Below, piece by piece: positions 7,837 to 16,491 of a DNA stretch of 36,200 nucleotides. The notes under the pieces were generated by a model. It worked only from the letters and a program-made list of their open reading frames with translations. It ran no database searches and was not told where the DNA came from. Source of the stretch: Arthrobacter rhombi (GTDB taxonomy: Bacteria; Actinomycetota; Actinomycetes; Actinomycetales; Micrococcaceae); assembly GCF_900163545.1 (NCBI RefSeq), contig NZ_FUHW01000048.1:1-36200 (forward strand), read 5' to 3'. Numbering within the stretch: the first letter of the stretch is position 1; each line of letters opens with the position of its first letter. The position numbers were made by a program, and so were the translations under genes.

Positions 7837-8676
7837 ATGAGTGCCCAGACCACAGCAGTTCCCTGGCGGCGGGCGGGGGAGCGTAGCTATGCCCTGCGTC
7901 TGGAAGGCTTTGCCGTCAATGCCGGTCTGGTGATCGGTGATGGACGGGCGGCTGTCATCGATTCAGGGGCAGGGCCGGCCGAAGCCGCCGAGTTGTACGC
8001 GGCGGTCCGCACCCTGACCGACCTGCCCCTGGTGCTGATCAATACCCACGCACACGGTGACCACTTCTTCGGCAATGCCTACTTCCGCGCCCAGGGCGTG
8101 GTCGATATCTGGGGCCACGCCGTAGCCGCCACGTCGATCGCCTGCCACGGCGCCGCACAACGCGACCTGGTGTTGGAAGTGGACCCGGCCATGGCTGCGG
8201 CCCGCGGTCCACACACCGAAATTCTTGCCCCGAACCGAACCGTGGGAACCGACAGCGTGGAACTGGATCTTGGCGGATGGTCCATCACGCTCTTCCACCT
8301 CGGCCCCGCCCATACCGAAGGGGATCTGCTCATCGCTTCCGGGGATGTCCTCTTTGCCGGCGATCTCGTCGAAGAGGGGGCCAAACCCCAATTCGGGGGC
8401 TCCTTCCCCGACTCATGGAACGAGGCCCTGGGACGGCTCATGGCCCTGGGTGGAAGCCACCCGGTGGTCGTGCCCGGACATGGGGAGTTCGTGGACCTGG
8501 ATTTCGTACGGGACCAGCGGGAGGAGCTTCGCACGGCCATCAAGCTGTGCCGTGTCGCGCTCGAAGACCGCTCCACCGACCCGGCCCGGGTCATTCCCTC
8601 CCTGCCCTATGCCCCGGCGCAGTCGCGGCACCTGCTTCGCCGGGTGAGGGACACCACCGGGCCGCAAGGGGAGTAG
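7837..8676 (+). CDS. MBL-fold metallo-hydrolase
   Basis: This 279-residue enzyme belongs to the metallo-beta-lactamase fold superfamily, with a dinuclear zinc site expected. The signature HxHxDH is seen as H71-A-H73-G-D75-H76. Later metal ligands are likely H158 in LFHLGPAHTEGDLL, D178 in VLFAGDLV, and the histidine of VVVPGHGEFVD near 220. The HLGPAHTxGD pattern fits the glyoxalase-II / quinoprotein-relay-like group of hydrolases rather than classical beta-lactamases. The ATG at 7837 has an AAGGA stretch 6-7 bases upstream. The MFS gene begins about four bases after its stop, so the two are probably co-transcribed and may share a substrate. The substrate is unknown. Confidence 0.82.
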   Translation: MSAQTTAVPWRRAGERSYALRLEGFAVNAGLVIGDGRAAVIDSGAGPAEAAELYAAVRTLTDLPLVLINTHAHGDHFFGNAYFRAQGVVDIWGHAVAATSIACHGAAQRDLVLEVDPAMAAARGPHTEILAPNRTVGTDSVELDLGGWSITLFHLGPAHTEGDLLIASGDVLFAGDLVEEGAKPQFGGSFPDSWNEALGRLMALGGSHPVVVPGHGEFVDLDFVRDQREELRTAIKLCRVALEDRSTDPARVIPSLPYAPAQSRHLLRRVRDTTGPQGE

Positions 8677-8680
8677 AGAC

Positions 8681-9949
8681 ATCACCTCGACCTCGCTCCC
8701 CGGTGGGGGGACTTCTCTACGGACGCTGATCTTCCGGATCTACGCGCCGTCTCTGCTCTATGCTGTGGGCCAGGGCAGCATCCTGCCGGTCATCGCGCTG
8801 AGCGCCCGCGGCCACGGTTCAACGGTTGCCGAAGCAGCATTGGTCATCACACTCATCGGTGTCGGATCGTTGATCACCAACATCCCCGCGTCCCTGCTCA
8901 TCGCCCGGCTCGGCGAGCGCACCGCCATGATCGGTGCAGCGCTTTGGGCCAGCGCCGGCATGGTGGCCTGCCTGAGCGCCGTCAACCTGGTCCTCTATGC
9001 TGCCGGGGTGCTGATGATCGGGATGGCCGGCTCCGTCTTCAACCTCGCCCGGCAGAGCTACCTCACCGATGCGGTGCCGATCACCTACCGGGCCCGGGCC
9101 ATGTCGGGACTGGGTGGAACCCTGCGTATTGGGCTGTTCATCGGCCCTTTCGTCGGTGCAGCCACCATGCACTTCCTCGGCCTGCACGGGGCCTACTGGG
9201 TCGGGTTGGTGGCCATGGTTGCCGCCGCCGGGGTCTGCATCGGCATCCCTGAACTCCAGATCCCCGACGGGACGGGGCATCAGGGAACCGCCGGAACCGG
9301 TGCCCGCCCGGCGCCGGAGGCCGCGACGGTCACCCTGGGGACGATTCTGGCCGCGCACTGGCGCACCTATGCCACGATCGGGACGGCCATCATGGTGATC
9401 TCCGCGGTGCGGGCCACGCGCCAGGCAGTCATCCCGCTCTGGGCCGAGCACCTGGGCATGGACGCCTCTGCCACCTCACTGATTTATGGCATCTCCGGGG
9501 CGGTGGACATGCTGGTGTTCTATCCGGCAGGGGCCATGATGGACCGGCGGGGTCGGACCTGGATTGCCGTGCCCTGCATGGTGGTCATGGGTGTTGCCCT
9601 GTCCCTGATGCCCTTCACCCATCAGCCCTTGACCCTGTTGCTGGTGGCGATGTTGTTGGGGCTGGGCAATGGGATCGGTTCGGGTCTGGTCATGACCTTG
9701 GGCGCCGATCATTCACCATCGGTGGGTAGGCCGCAGTTCCTGGGCTTCTGGCGGCTCATCTCGGATCTGGGAGTGATGTCTGGGCCTGTCCTCCTGTCGG
9801 CGGTCACGGCCGTTGCCAGCCTGGGTGCCGGCGTCTTCGCCATCGCGGTGCTTTCCTTCGCCGGGAGCGGGCTCTTCGCCTGGTTCATCCCGCGCCAGGC
9901 ACCACCTGGAAGTCTTGATTCCCGCAGGGTGCGGACCCCCGGAGGGTAG
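8681..9949 (+). CDS. MFS transporter, apparent ATC start
   Basis: This major facilitator superfamily permease has about 422 residues and roughly 12 hydrophobic segments. MFS marks include LIARLGERTAMIG, the loop 2-3 motif, and DRRGRTW in the second half. The first standard start in frame is a GTG at 8765, but this would cut TM1 in half and has no ribosome binding site. The frame is open upstream to 8648 with no ATG, GTG or TTG. At 8681 an ATC followed by ACC TCG ACC lies seven bases after AAGGGGAG (8666-8673) and directly after the hydrolase stop, exactly where a start is expected. I therefore annotate from 8681. Either ATC is the real start or an ATG has been changed by mutation or read error. 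Substrate unknown; drug or metabolite export is possible. Confidence 0.75.
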   Translation: MTSTSLPGGGTSLRTLIFRIYAPSLLYAVGQGSILPVIALSARGHGSTVAEAALVITLIGVGSLITNIPASLLIARLGERTAMIGAALWASAGMVACLSAVNLVLYAAGVLMIGMAGSVFNLARQSYLTDAVPITYRARAMSGLGGTLRIGLFIGPFVGAATMHFLGLHGAYWVGLVAMVAAAGVCIGIPELQIPDGTGHQGTAGTGARPAPEAATVTLGTILAAHWRTYATIGTAIMVISAVRATRQAVIPLWAEHLGMDASATSLIYGISGAVDMLVFYPAGAMMDRRGRTWIAVPCMVVMGVALSLMPFTHQPLTLLLVAMLLGLGNGIGSGLVMTLGADHSPSVGRPQFLGFWRLISDLGVMSGPVLLSAVTAVASLGAGVFAIAVLSFAGSGLFAWFIPRQAPPGSLDSRRVRTPGG

Positions 9950-9958
9950 TCTCCCGTT

Positions 9959-10879
9959 TTAGGACAGGGGGGCGCGCCCCCGGGTCTGATGGGAAAAAAC
10001 CCCACATAGCAGTCCGAAGAGGCTGCCCGCAGCACCGATGATCAGCAGTGCCCCCGCGACGAGGAACCAACTGCGCGCCGAGGTCCCCGCCGTCGGGCCC
10101 AGATGCGTGACGAACAGATACACCGCCGCCGAACCAAGGAACCCGAGGATCCCCGGAAACCACAAGAGAGTAGGCCAGATTCCGGAGGAGGACCAGGAGG
10201 AGTCTGGTCCTTTCCAGCGGTTCCACCCCGGCTGCCTGCGGAGGATGATCAGCCCGGCCAGCAACCCCCAGAAGCCGGCCACCAAATAGGCGGCAACCAC
10301 GTCGGAGGGCCGATGCCAGCCCAGTGCGAACGTGGAAATACCGGTCACCGCAGCATAGAGTCCGCCACAGGTGGCGATCAGGGGGCGCCACCGGGGGGAC
10401 GTCACCAGGAAGACAGCGATCAGCGCTGACGTAGCCACCGTGGTGTGTCCCGAAGGGAACGAGTTCCCGGTGGCCTCGGAAATACCGAGGTTCGGTCGGA
10501 CGAGCACGAGGTGCTTGAGCACCTGGGTGCTGCCGACGGCCGCACCGAAGGACAGGGCGGCCACGATTGGTGCCTGCAGGTCGCGCCGCAGGATGGCGGC
10601 AGCCAGCAACGCCACCAACGCCACGATGCCGGAGATCAACGGCAGCTGGTTCAAGAATGACAGGGCCGCAGCACGGGCCGTATCGCTGTCCAGGAAGGCC
10701 GTCGCACCCCGCAGGGCATCATCGTCGGCCTGCTGTCCCGTGGCGGTGAGCACGAACGCCCCATAAGCCACACTGAACAGTCCGGCGACCAACAGCATCG
10801 CCAGAATCCACAACCCAGGATTGCGGGCTGCACGGTGGGGCGGTCCGCCCTGAATGGGGATTTCCCTGGTCTCGTTCAT
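9959..10879 (-). CDS. PAP2 superfamily membrane phosphatase
   Basis: This 306-residue membrane protein carries the three phosphatidic acid phosphatase type 2 motifs: KHLVLVRP (K-x6-R-P) near residue 122, PSGH near 145, and GWHRPSD (the R/G-x5-H-x3-D type) near 193. The histidines of motifs 2 and 3 are the catalytic pair in this family. Several hydrophobic segments surround them, with the active site usually facing outward. It probably dephosphorylates a lipid pyrophosphate or phosphatidate, for example undecaprenyl pyrophosphate recycling, but the substrate cannot be fixed. The ATG at 10879 is preceded by TAGGAGC on the - strand; a longer open frame to 11044 is not conserved-looking. It faces the MFS gene (stops nine bases apart) and is divergent from menC. 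Confidence 0.85.
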   Translation of the reverse strand: MNETREIPIQGGPPHRAARNPGLWILAMLLVAGLFSVAYGAFVLTATGQQADDDALRGATAFLDSDTARAAALSFLNQLPLISGIVALVALLAAAILRRDLQAPIVAALSFGAAVGSTQVLKHLVLVRPNLGISEATGNSFPSGHTTVATSALIAVFLVTSPRWRPLIATCGGLYAAVTGISTFALGWHRPSDVVAAYLVAGFWGLLAGLIILRRQPGWNRWKGPDSSWSSSGIWPTLLWFPGILGFLGSAAVYLFVTHLGPTAGTSARSWFLVAGALLIIGAAGSLFGLLCGVFSHQTRGRAPLS

Positions 10880-10931
10880 ATCGCTCCTAGCATCCCATGA
10901 GCCGGGCGGGTTCGGGCGGACCCGCCGCCGA

Positions 10932-10944
10932 TACGATGGTGTGA
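10932..10944 (+). promoter_or_regulatory. Candidate leaderless promoter of menC
   Basis: TACGAT at 10932-10937 fits the actinobacterial -10 pattern TANNNT and ends six bases before the menC ATG. The transcript would begin at the start codon. No ribosome binding site is present. No clear -35 is seen. Confidence 0.45.
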
Positions 10945-12011
10945 TGGCTACACCGGATAACGCATCGCGCACCCCAGGCGTTCCCGCGCCGGAGTCACGC
11001 GAGATCAATGCCACCGAGGGTCTCCCCTCGCTCGAGGAAATCATGGCCTCGGCCCATATCGTGTCGCTGCCGTTGCGGGTGCGTTTCCGGGGAGTGACTC
11101 ACCGCGAGGTCCTGCTCCTGGACGGGCCTGCCGGGTGGGCAGAATTCTCCCCTTTCCTCGAATACGACGACGCGGAGGCGGCACCGTGGTTGCGCTGCGC
11201 CCTCGAAGCCGGGTGGCAAGGATTCCCCGCACCCGTGCGGACCAGCATCCCGGTCAACGCGACCGTCCCCGCGGTTCCGGCCTCAGGTGTCCAAGCGGTG
11301 CTGACCTCTTTTGATGCCACGCACACGGTCAAAATCAAAGTCGCCGAACGAGGTCAAAGCCTGAACGACGACGTGGCGCGCGTCGCGGAAGTCCGTCGTT
11401 TGCTGCCGGATGCGGCACTCCGGGTTGACGCCAATGCGGGGTGGAGCCACGAACAAGCTCTCGAGGGCCTCGAAGCGCTCGCCGGTTTCGACCTGCAATA
11501 CGCTGAACAGCCCGTCGCCGGCATCGCCGGGCTGCGTCGTCTGCGCCTGGAGGTCCTGCACCGGGGGCTCGGCGTAAAAATCGCCGCCGACGAATCGGTG
11601 CGCAAGGAATCGGATCCACTGGCGGTGGCTCGGGCAGATGCCGCTGATCTGATCATCGTCAAGGCCCAGCCTCTGGGAGGGGTCCGTGCGGCCCTGCGGA
11701 TCGTGGCCGAAGCAGGTCTGCCTGCCGTTGTCTCCTCGGCGTTGGATTCCTCCGTCGGGATCCGTACCGGGGTGGCCTTGGCAGCAGCTTTACCCGCGCT
11801 GCCCCACGCCTGTGGGCTCGGGACGGTGTCCCTCTTTGCCGACGATGTCTGCACCAACCGGTATGAAGCCCATGAGGGGTCGCTTCAGGTCCGCGACGTG
11901 GTCGCCGATCAAGAACTGCTGCGCCGGCATGCTGCGGCTCCTGAACGGCAGCATTGGTGGAGGGAACGCCTACGGCGCTGTGCCGGGCTTTTGGGGCCCC
12001 GCCAGTCATAG
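10944..12011 (+). CDS. menC: o-Succinylbenzoate synthase
   Basis: MenC dehydrates SHCHC to o-succinylbenzoate in menaquinone synthesis. It is an enolase-superfamily enzyme in the cytoplasm. The 355-residue protein shows the catalytic lysine motif KIKV near residue 132, metal ligands in RVDANAGWS near 159, AEQP near 188 and ADES near 213, and the second catalytic lysine in IIVKAQPLGG near 237. An N-terminal extension of about 30 residues precedes the conserved LPSLEEIMASAHIVSLPL start region. The chosen ATG at 10944 has no ribosome binding site but sits just after a -10-like box. menD begins nine bases after its stop, so menC-menD form an operon. The identity is well supported by both motifs and context. 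Confidence 0.9.
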   Translation: MATPDNASRTPGVPAPESREINATEGLPSLEEIMASAHIVSLPLRVRFRGVTHREVLLLDGPAGWAEFSPFLEYDDAEAAPWLRCALEAGWQGFPAPVRTSIPVNATVPAVPASGVQAVLTSFDATHTVKIKVAERGQSLNDDVARVAEVRRLLPDAALRVDANAGWSHEQALEGLEALAGFDLQYAEQPVAGIAGLRRLRLEVLHRGLGVKIAADESVRKESDPLAVARADAADLIIVKAQPLGGVRAALRIVAEAGLPAVVSSALDSSVGIRTGVALAAALPALPHACGLGTVSLFADDVCTNRYEAHEGSLQVRDVVADQELLRRHAAAPERQHWWRERLRRCAGLLGPRQS

Positions 12012-12020
12012 GATGGGGTG

Positions 12021-13913
12021 ATGACGTTGTCGGAAAGTCTCCTGACCTCCATGGACGCGGCACGGTTCGCCGTAGGGACCCTCACCGAGGACGGGGTCCG
12101 TGAAGTTGTGCTGTGCCCGGGCTCCCGTAGTGCCCCGCTGGCGTATGCGCTGGCTGAGGCCGAGACCCGGCGAGAGGTGCGTGTGCACATCCGTATCGAC
12201 GAACGGGACGCCGGTTTCACCGCCTTGGGGATGTCGCTGGCCACGAGCCGACCGGTAGCGATCGTGACCACCTCCGGCACCGCGGTGGGGGAGCTGCTCC
12301 CTGCCGTGATGGAAGCCAACCACGCGGCGGTGCCCTTGGTGGTCGTTTCCGCCGACCGTCCGGAGGAGTTGCGTGGAACGGGGGCCAACCAGACCACCGA
12401 CCAGGCCGGCCTGTTCGGGGTGCATGTGCGGTACTGCGTGGATATCCCCGCTGGTCAGGATCCGTCACCGGACGTCAGACGTGCCCTGTTGGCTGGCGAA
12501 GGGCTACCCCTTGCAGGTTCCAAAACCGGAGTGCATGCCGTGGACGTCAGCACCCCCACTCCGGCCTCGAGGGCGCTGCGTCCCGCCGTCCAACTCGCTG
12601 CCCGAGGTCCGGTACACATCAACCTCGCCTTCCGGGACCCGCTCATTCCGGACACTGACGAGAGCCGTGAAGACCTGATGGATGCCCCCGGGCGCGGCAC
12701 AGTAGCTGGGCAGGACACCGCAGCGGCCGAGGACCTGCCGTCGGGCAAAGTGCTGGAACAGTTCCGGGAGGTGGAGCTCGAGAGTCGCCGCACGGTGGTC
12801 ATCGCCGGGCATGACGCCACCGCCGTAGCCGAACGATTCGCCAGGGTATTGGGCCTACCGCTTTTGGCTGAGCCGAGTTCGAACGCCCGTTTCGGTCCCA
12901 ACGCGATCGGTCCCTATCGGGTACTGATCCCCGAGTTCGACGCCAGGATTGAACGGGTCGTGGTTTTTGGCAGGCCGACGTTGAATCGTCAGGTGGGACG
13001 GCTGCTGGCCCACCGCGAGCTGCCCCCGGCACTCTACGTCCCAGAGCCGGTGGCCTGGTTCGATGCTGGACACCGTGGAGACCGGGTGATCACCGAGTTA
13101 GGCGAGCTGGCGGGCTTCGCCGGTCGGGGACCCGCTACCTGGCTCAACGAATGGACCACGGCTGCACAACGGGCCACCACCATCATCGCGGAGGCGACGT
13201 CGGCGACGGAGCTGACCGGACTGGATTTGGCGGAATTGGTCTGGAGCGCCGACACCGGGCCGTTGGTCCTCGGCTCCTCCAATGCGATCCGCGATGTCGA
13301 CCTCGCCGGCATCCCCGGCCGTGCCGGTCGTGCCGTCTACGCCAACCGCGGGCTCGCAGGAATCGACGGGACCCTAGCCACCGCCACGGGTATCGCCCTG
13401 GGGACACAGCAATACGTCGGGGAACGCACCACGGTCCTCGTGGGGGATGTGACCTTCCTCCACGATGTTGGAGGCCTGTTCATCGGTGCCGGCGAGACGG
13501 TGCCGGTGATGGACCTGGTGGTGCTCAATGACGGGGGTGGGGCGATCTTCTCCACGCTCGAACATGGTGCCCTGGCCGAGCAGCCGGCCTATGCGCGGAC
13601 CGTGGAACGCTATTTCGCCACCCCACACAGCGTGGACCTGCGCGCACTGGCCGCAGCCTACGGCTTGGACTACGTCCGTGTTGAGGACCGCCGGGCCCTG
13701 GAAGCCGTCCTGGCTGCCGGTCCGACGGCCGACTCGGAGGTGCGCCGCCGCATTGTCGACGTGAGGATCGACCGGGCCGGAGTGCGCGGACTACACCAGA
13801 GCATCATGGCAGCCGTCGCTGAAACGCGGGGCCGTCAGAGCACCGGGGAGGCCAGCAGCCCAACGGATAGCGTGGCTGCCGCCAGAGCAGGAGCCACGCT
13901 ATCGGACCAGTGA
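12021..13913 (+). CDS. menD: 2-Succinyl-5-enolpyruvyl-6-hydroxy-3-cyclohexene-1-carboxylate synthase
   Basis: MenD is a thiamine-diphosphate enzyme that joins isochorismate and 2-oxoglutarate, the first committed step of the menaquinone ring. The 630-residue protein begins with the pyrimidine-binding domain (VLCPGSRSAPLAYALAEA near residue 30, SGTAVGELLPAVMEA near 87). It ends with the ThDP/magnesium domain, LVGDVTFLHDVGGL near 473 and VLNDGGGAIFSTLEHG near 500. The ATG at 12021 follows AGGATGGGG; a GTG directly before it is an alternative. The length is somewhat above the usual 550-580, owing mainly to a C-terminal tail of about 30 low-complexity residues in which an inverted repeat is embedded. 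It works with MenF and MenC encoded nearby. Confidence 0.93.
   Translation: MTLSESLLTSMDAARFAVGTLTEDGVREVVLCPGSRSAPLAYALAEAETRREVRVHIRIDERDAGFTALGMSLATSRPVAIVTTSGTAVGELLPAVMEANHAAVPLVVVSADRPEELRGTGANQTTDQAGLFGVHVRYCVDIPAGQDPSPDVRRALLAGEGLPLAGSKTGVHAVDVSTPTPASRALRPAVQLAARGPVHINLAFRDPLIPDTDESREDLMDAPGRGTVAGQDTAAAEDLPSGKVLEQFREVELESRRTVVIAGHDATAVAERFARVLGLPLLAEPSSNARFGPNAIGPYRVLIPEFDARIERVVVFGRPTLNRQVGRLLAHRELPPALYVPEPVAWFDAGHRGDRVITELGELAGFAGRGPATWLNEWTTAAQRATTIIAEATSATELTGLDLAELVWSADTGPLVLGSSNAIRDVDLAGIPGRAGRAVYANRGLAGIDGTLATATGIALGTQQYVGERTTVLVGDVTFLHDVGGLFIGAGETVPVMDLVVLNDGGGAIFSTLEHGALAEQPAYARTVERYFATPHSVDLRALAAAYGLDYVRVEDRRALEAVLAAGPTADSEVRRRIVDVRIDRAGVRGLHQSIMAAVAETRGRQSTGEASSPTDSVAAARAGATLSDQ
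13866..13903. terminator. 12-bp stem inside the 3' end of menD
   Basis: GATAGCGTGGCT at 13866-13877 pairs perfectly with AGCCACGCTATC at 13892-13903 across 14 bases. It ends eight bases before the end of the menD stop codon (13911-13913), and the opposing ABC gene ends at 13921. With only seven bases between the converging genes, this stem is the best candidate terminator for both, though it lacks a T-run. Confidence 0.5.
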
Positions 13914-13920
13914 CGTGGGG

Positions 13921-14676
13921 TTAGAGGACCTTGGAGAGGAAACCCTTGGTGCGCTCGTGCTGAGGATTGCCCAACACGTCGTCGGGTTTGCCCTGTTCGA
14001 CGACGACTCCGCCGTCCATGAACACCACCCGGTCACCGACCTCGCGGGCGAATCCCATCTCGTGGGTCACCACCATCATGGTCATGCCCTCGTCGGCTAG
14101 TTGGCGCATGACGGCCAGCACGTCACCCACCAATTCGGGGTCGAGCGCCGAGGTCGGCTCGTCGAAGAGCATCATATCCGGGTCCATCGATAGCGCCCGG
14201 GCGATCGCCACGCGCTGTTGCTGGCCACCCGAGAGCTGGTTGGGGAATGCCTTGCCGCGATCTGCGAGCCCGACCTTCTCCAGATTCCCCTGCGCGACCC
14301 GACGGGCTTCGGCCTTTCCGCGCTTCTTGGCCCGGCGCTGGGCCAGAACCAAATTATCCAACACGTTCAGGTGGGGGAAGAGGTTGAACTGCTGGAAGAC
14401 CATGCCAATCCGGGTACGGACCTTGTTCAGATCCGTCTCCGGGTCGGTGATGTCGATCCCCTCAACCAAGATGGTTCCCTGGGTCGGTTCTTCGAGCCGG
14501 TTCACGCAACGCAGCAACGTTGACTTGCCCGAACCGGAGGGCCCGATCACGCAAACCACCTCGCCCTGGCCGACATGGAAGTCGATACCGGTGAGGACCT
14601 CGTTGTCACCGAAGCTCTTATGCAGGCCGCGGACCTCGATGGCCGGATGGACCGCCACTGATTCCTGTGAGTTCAT
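13921..14676 (-). CDS. Polar amino acid ABC transporter, ATP-binding protein (GlnQ-like)
   Basis: This 251-residue ATPase drives uptake through the adjacent permease. It shows Walker A GPSGSGKS at residues 45-52, the Q-loop region [11 protein letters not shown] near 93, the ABC signature LSGGQQQR near 148, Walker [15 protein letters not shown] near 168, and the switch histidine in [14 protein letters not shown] near 203. The [12 protein letters not shown] phrase is typical of the GlnQ/ArtP/HisP polar amino acid family. The gene is the last of a leftward three-gene operon (binding protein, permease, ATPase), beginning five bases after the permease stop. Substrate specificity cannot be read from the ATPase. 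The operon lies between menaquinone genes of the other strand. Confidence 0.93.
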   Translation of the reverse strand: MNSQESVAVHPAIEVRGLHKSFGDNEVLTGIDFHVGQGEVVCVIGPSGSGKSTLLRCVNRLEEPTQGTILVEGIDITDPETDLNKVRTRIGMVFQQFNLFPHLNVLDNLVLAQRRAKKRGKAEARRVAQGNLEKVGLADRGKAFPNQLSGGQQQRVAIARALSMDPDMMLFDEPTSALDPELVGDVLAVMRQLADEGMTMMVVTHEMGFAREVGDRVVFMDGGVVVEQGKPDDVLGNPQHERTKGFLSKVL

Positions 14677-14681
14677 GGGCC

Positions 14682-15467
14682 TTACCGTCCTCTGTTTTGG
14701 TGGCGTTCGAGCTTGGCCACGAGCTGGGTCAGCGGCAGCGTGATGACCAGATACATCAGACCCGCCATGATTAGCGGGGTGGAGTTGCCGTATTGCGACA
14801 GCGCATCGCGGGCAAAGGTGGTCAGCTCCCGGTCTGCCAGCGCCATGCCCGCGATGAACAGCAGTGAGGTGTCCTTGATGATGATGACCAATTCGTTGGT
14901 CAACGGAGGGGTGATGATGCGGAAGGCCTGAGGAAGCACCACGGAGACCATGGTCCAGCCCGGCGCCATCCCCAAAGAACTGGCGGCCTCACGTTGGCCC
15001 GCAGGAACCGCTTGGATGCCGGCACGGATGGTCTCGGCGATGTAGGCGCCGGAGACCAGGATCAAACCGATCAAACCCGCGCTGGCGCTACCTCCCGGTG
15101 GATTCCAGCCAAAGGCCAAGGGGACGGCGAACGCCATGCCGAAGATGACCAGTAGGGCCGGCAGCCCGCGGAAGAGTTCGATGTAGGCGGTCGCGATCCA
15201 CCGGTAGGGGCCAATCGGGGCGAGCTTCATGAGGGCGAGCAGAAGGCCCAGGAACAGTCCACCAACGAAGGCAACGGCCGTGTAGATTACGGTGTTTTTT
15301 GCAGCCACGATGATGATCTGGGGGAAAAGCTGTTTGGCGATGTCGACGTCGAGGAAGTTGTATCTGATCTCCTTCCAGTCTGCGATGAACAGCAGCGACA
15401 CCACGACGAGCAGCAGGATGACGTAGAGGCTGCCACGGAAGAGGCGCCTGCGGGTGGAGGGTTTCAA
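14682..15467 (-). CDS. Polar amino acid ABC transporter, permease
   Basis: This 261-residue integral membrane protein is of the HisM/GlnP type. It has about five or six hydrophobic segments and the family ATPase-contact loop [27 protein letters not shown] near residue 150. One permease gene is present, so it would act as a homodimer. The start is a TTG at 15467 with GGAAGG eight bases upstream; no ATG gives the full first membrane segment. A strong hairpin (15494-15529) separates it from the upstream binding-protein gene, which should keep its expression lower than that of the binding protein. It partners with the ATPase at 13921-14676. Confidence 0.9.
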   Translation of the reverse strand: MKPSTRRRLFRGSLYVILLLVVVSLLFIADWKEIRYNFLDVDIAKQLFPQIIIVAAKNTVIYTAVAFVGGLFLGLLLALMKLAPIGPYRWIATAYIELFRGLPALLVIFGMAFAVPLAFGWNPPGGSASAGLIGLILVSGAYIAETIRAGIQAVPAGQREAASSLGMAPGWTMVSVVLPQAFRIITPPLTNELVIIIKDTSLLFIAGMALADRELTTFARDALSQYGNSTPLIMAGLMYLVITLPLTQLVAKLERHQNRGR

Positions 15468-15493
15468 CGATGTTGCCTTCCGGGTGTTGTCAG

Positions 15494-15529
15494 GGGTTCG
15501 CCCCGGGGAGAAACCCCCGGGGCGAACCC
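15494..15529 (-). promoter_or_regulatory. 15-bp perfect intercistronic hairpin
   Basis: Arms 15494-15508 and 15515-15529 are exact reverse complements around a six-base loop. It stands between the binding-protein stop (15543) and the permease start (15467). No T-run follows on the transcribed strand. It is therefore more likely to protect the upstream mRNA from 3' decay, or act as a partial terminator, than to end transcription fully. Confidence 0.6.
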
Positions 15530-15542
15530 GTCTGGGCTACTA

Positions 15543-16352
15543 CTACTTCGTGGAGAAGTACTTGTCGTAGAGCTCGTCGTACTTGCCGTTGTCCCTGAGC
15601 TCGGCGAGCTTGGCGTCGAGCTCCTTGAGCAGGGCCTCGCCGCCATCCTTCTTCACGGCGAAGCCATACTGCTCGTCCGTCTTGAACTTCGCGACGATCT
15701 CGAATTTATCGCCCTGAGTGTGCTCGAGGTTGACCGGGAGGTCCTGCAACACCGCGTCCACACCCTTGGACTGCAAGGCCGGGAAGATCTCGGCGTCCGA
15801 GGGATAGGCCTTGATCTTCGCGTCCTTGGGTGCGTTCTCGCGGGTGTACTTCTCGCCCGTGGTGCCCTGCTGGACGCCCACCTTCTTGCCGGCCAGATCA
15901 TCGATGGACTTGATATCCGAGCCCTTGGGCACCAGCAGCGACTGTTCGGAGTCGTAGTAGCCATCGGTGAAGGCGAGCTTCTTCTCGCGCTCCGGGGTGA
16001 TCGTCATGGCACTGGCCCCCATATCGCACTGTCCCGAGGCGAGCACGACGCCGGACTGCAGACCGTCGAAGCCGACGTCCTTGATGGCCAGCTTCAGGTC
16101 CATGGCCTTGGCGATCTCGCCCACCATGTCCATGTCGAAGCCGGTGTATTCACCGTTTTCCTCATATTCGAAGGGCTTATAGGGGATGTCCGAGCAGACC
16201 GTCAGGGTGCCCGCGGTCACCAGTCCCAGATCATCGCCGCCAGCCGAGGCGGACGTTTCGCTTCCGCCGTCCGAGCCGCCGCAAGCCGTCAATGACATCA
16301 AGGCAACGGCCGAAACGGCCAGAGCTTTAGTGAAGCTGGAGTGAATCCGCAT
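15543..16352 (-). CDS. Amino acid ABC transporter substrate-binding lipoprotein
   Basis: This 269-residue family 3 solute-binding protein captures a polar amino acid outside the membrane. The N-terminus is a lipoprotein signal with positively charged start, hydrophobic core and lipobox L21-T-A-C24, followed by a Gly/Ser/Asp linker. Family features include TVCSDIPYKPFEYEENGEYTG near residue 52, GFDMDMVGEIAK, and the second-lobe motif IDDLAGKKVGVQQGTTGE near 150. The ATG at 16352 has GAAGGAC about eight bases upstream; an earlier in-frame ATG at 16385 would spoil the signal peptide. It is the first gene of a leftward operon with the permease and ATPase. Ligand not determined. Confidence 0.92.
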   Translation of the reverse strand: MRIHSSFTKALAVSAVALMSLTACGGSDGGSETSASAGGDDLGLVTAGTLTVCSDIPYKPFEYEENGEYTGFDMDMVGEIAKAMDLKLAIKDVGFDGLQSGVVLASGQCDMGASAMTITPEREKKLAFTDGYYDSEQSLLVPKGSDIKSIDDLAGKKVGVQQGTTGEKYTRENAPKDAKIKAYPSDAEIFPALQSKGVDAVLQDLPVNLEHTQGDKFEIVAKFKTDEQYGFAVKKDGGEALLKELDAKLAELRDNGKYDELYDKYFSTK

Positions 16353-16491
16353 GTAAGTGTCCTTCTCGAGTGAACCGACGGACATCCTCGCCGGGATGGC
16401 CAGTGTAGCCCGGGAATGGGCTGAATGAGATGTTCATCACAAGCTACAGTGGTGTCGCTCCAGTAAACAAGTTGTTTTGGTGACAAAAAGA

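Noticed and set aside
9966..9981. GC-rich palindrome GGGGGCGCGCCCCC as an operator or attachment site
   Set aside because: It lies in the coding end of the PAP2 gene and is explained by Arg/Gly/Ala/Pro codons; no second copy was seen.
15796..16295. Open frame on the + strand opposite the binding-protein gene
   Set aside because: Shadow frame of a well-supported lipoprotein gene, with no domain or ribosome binding site.
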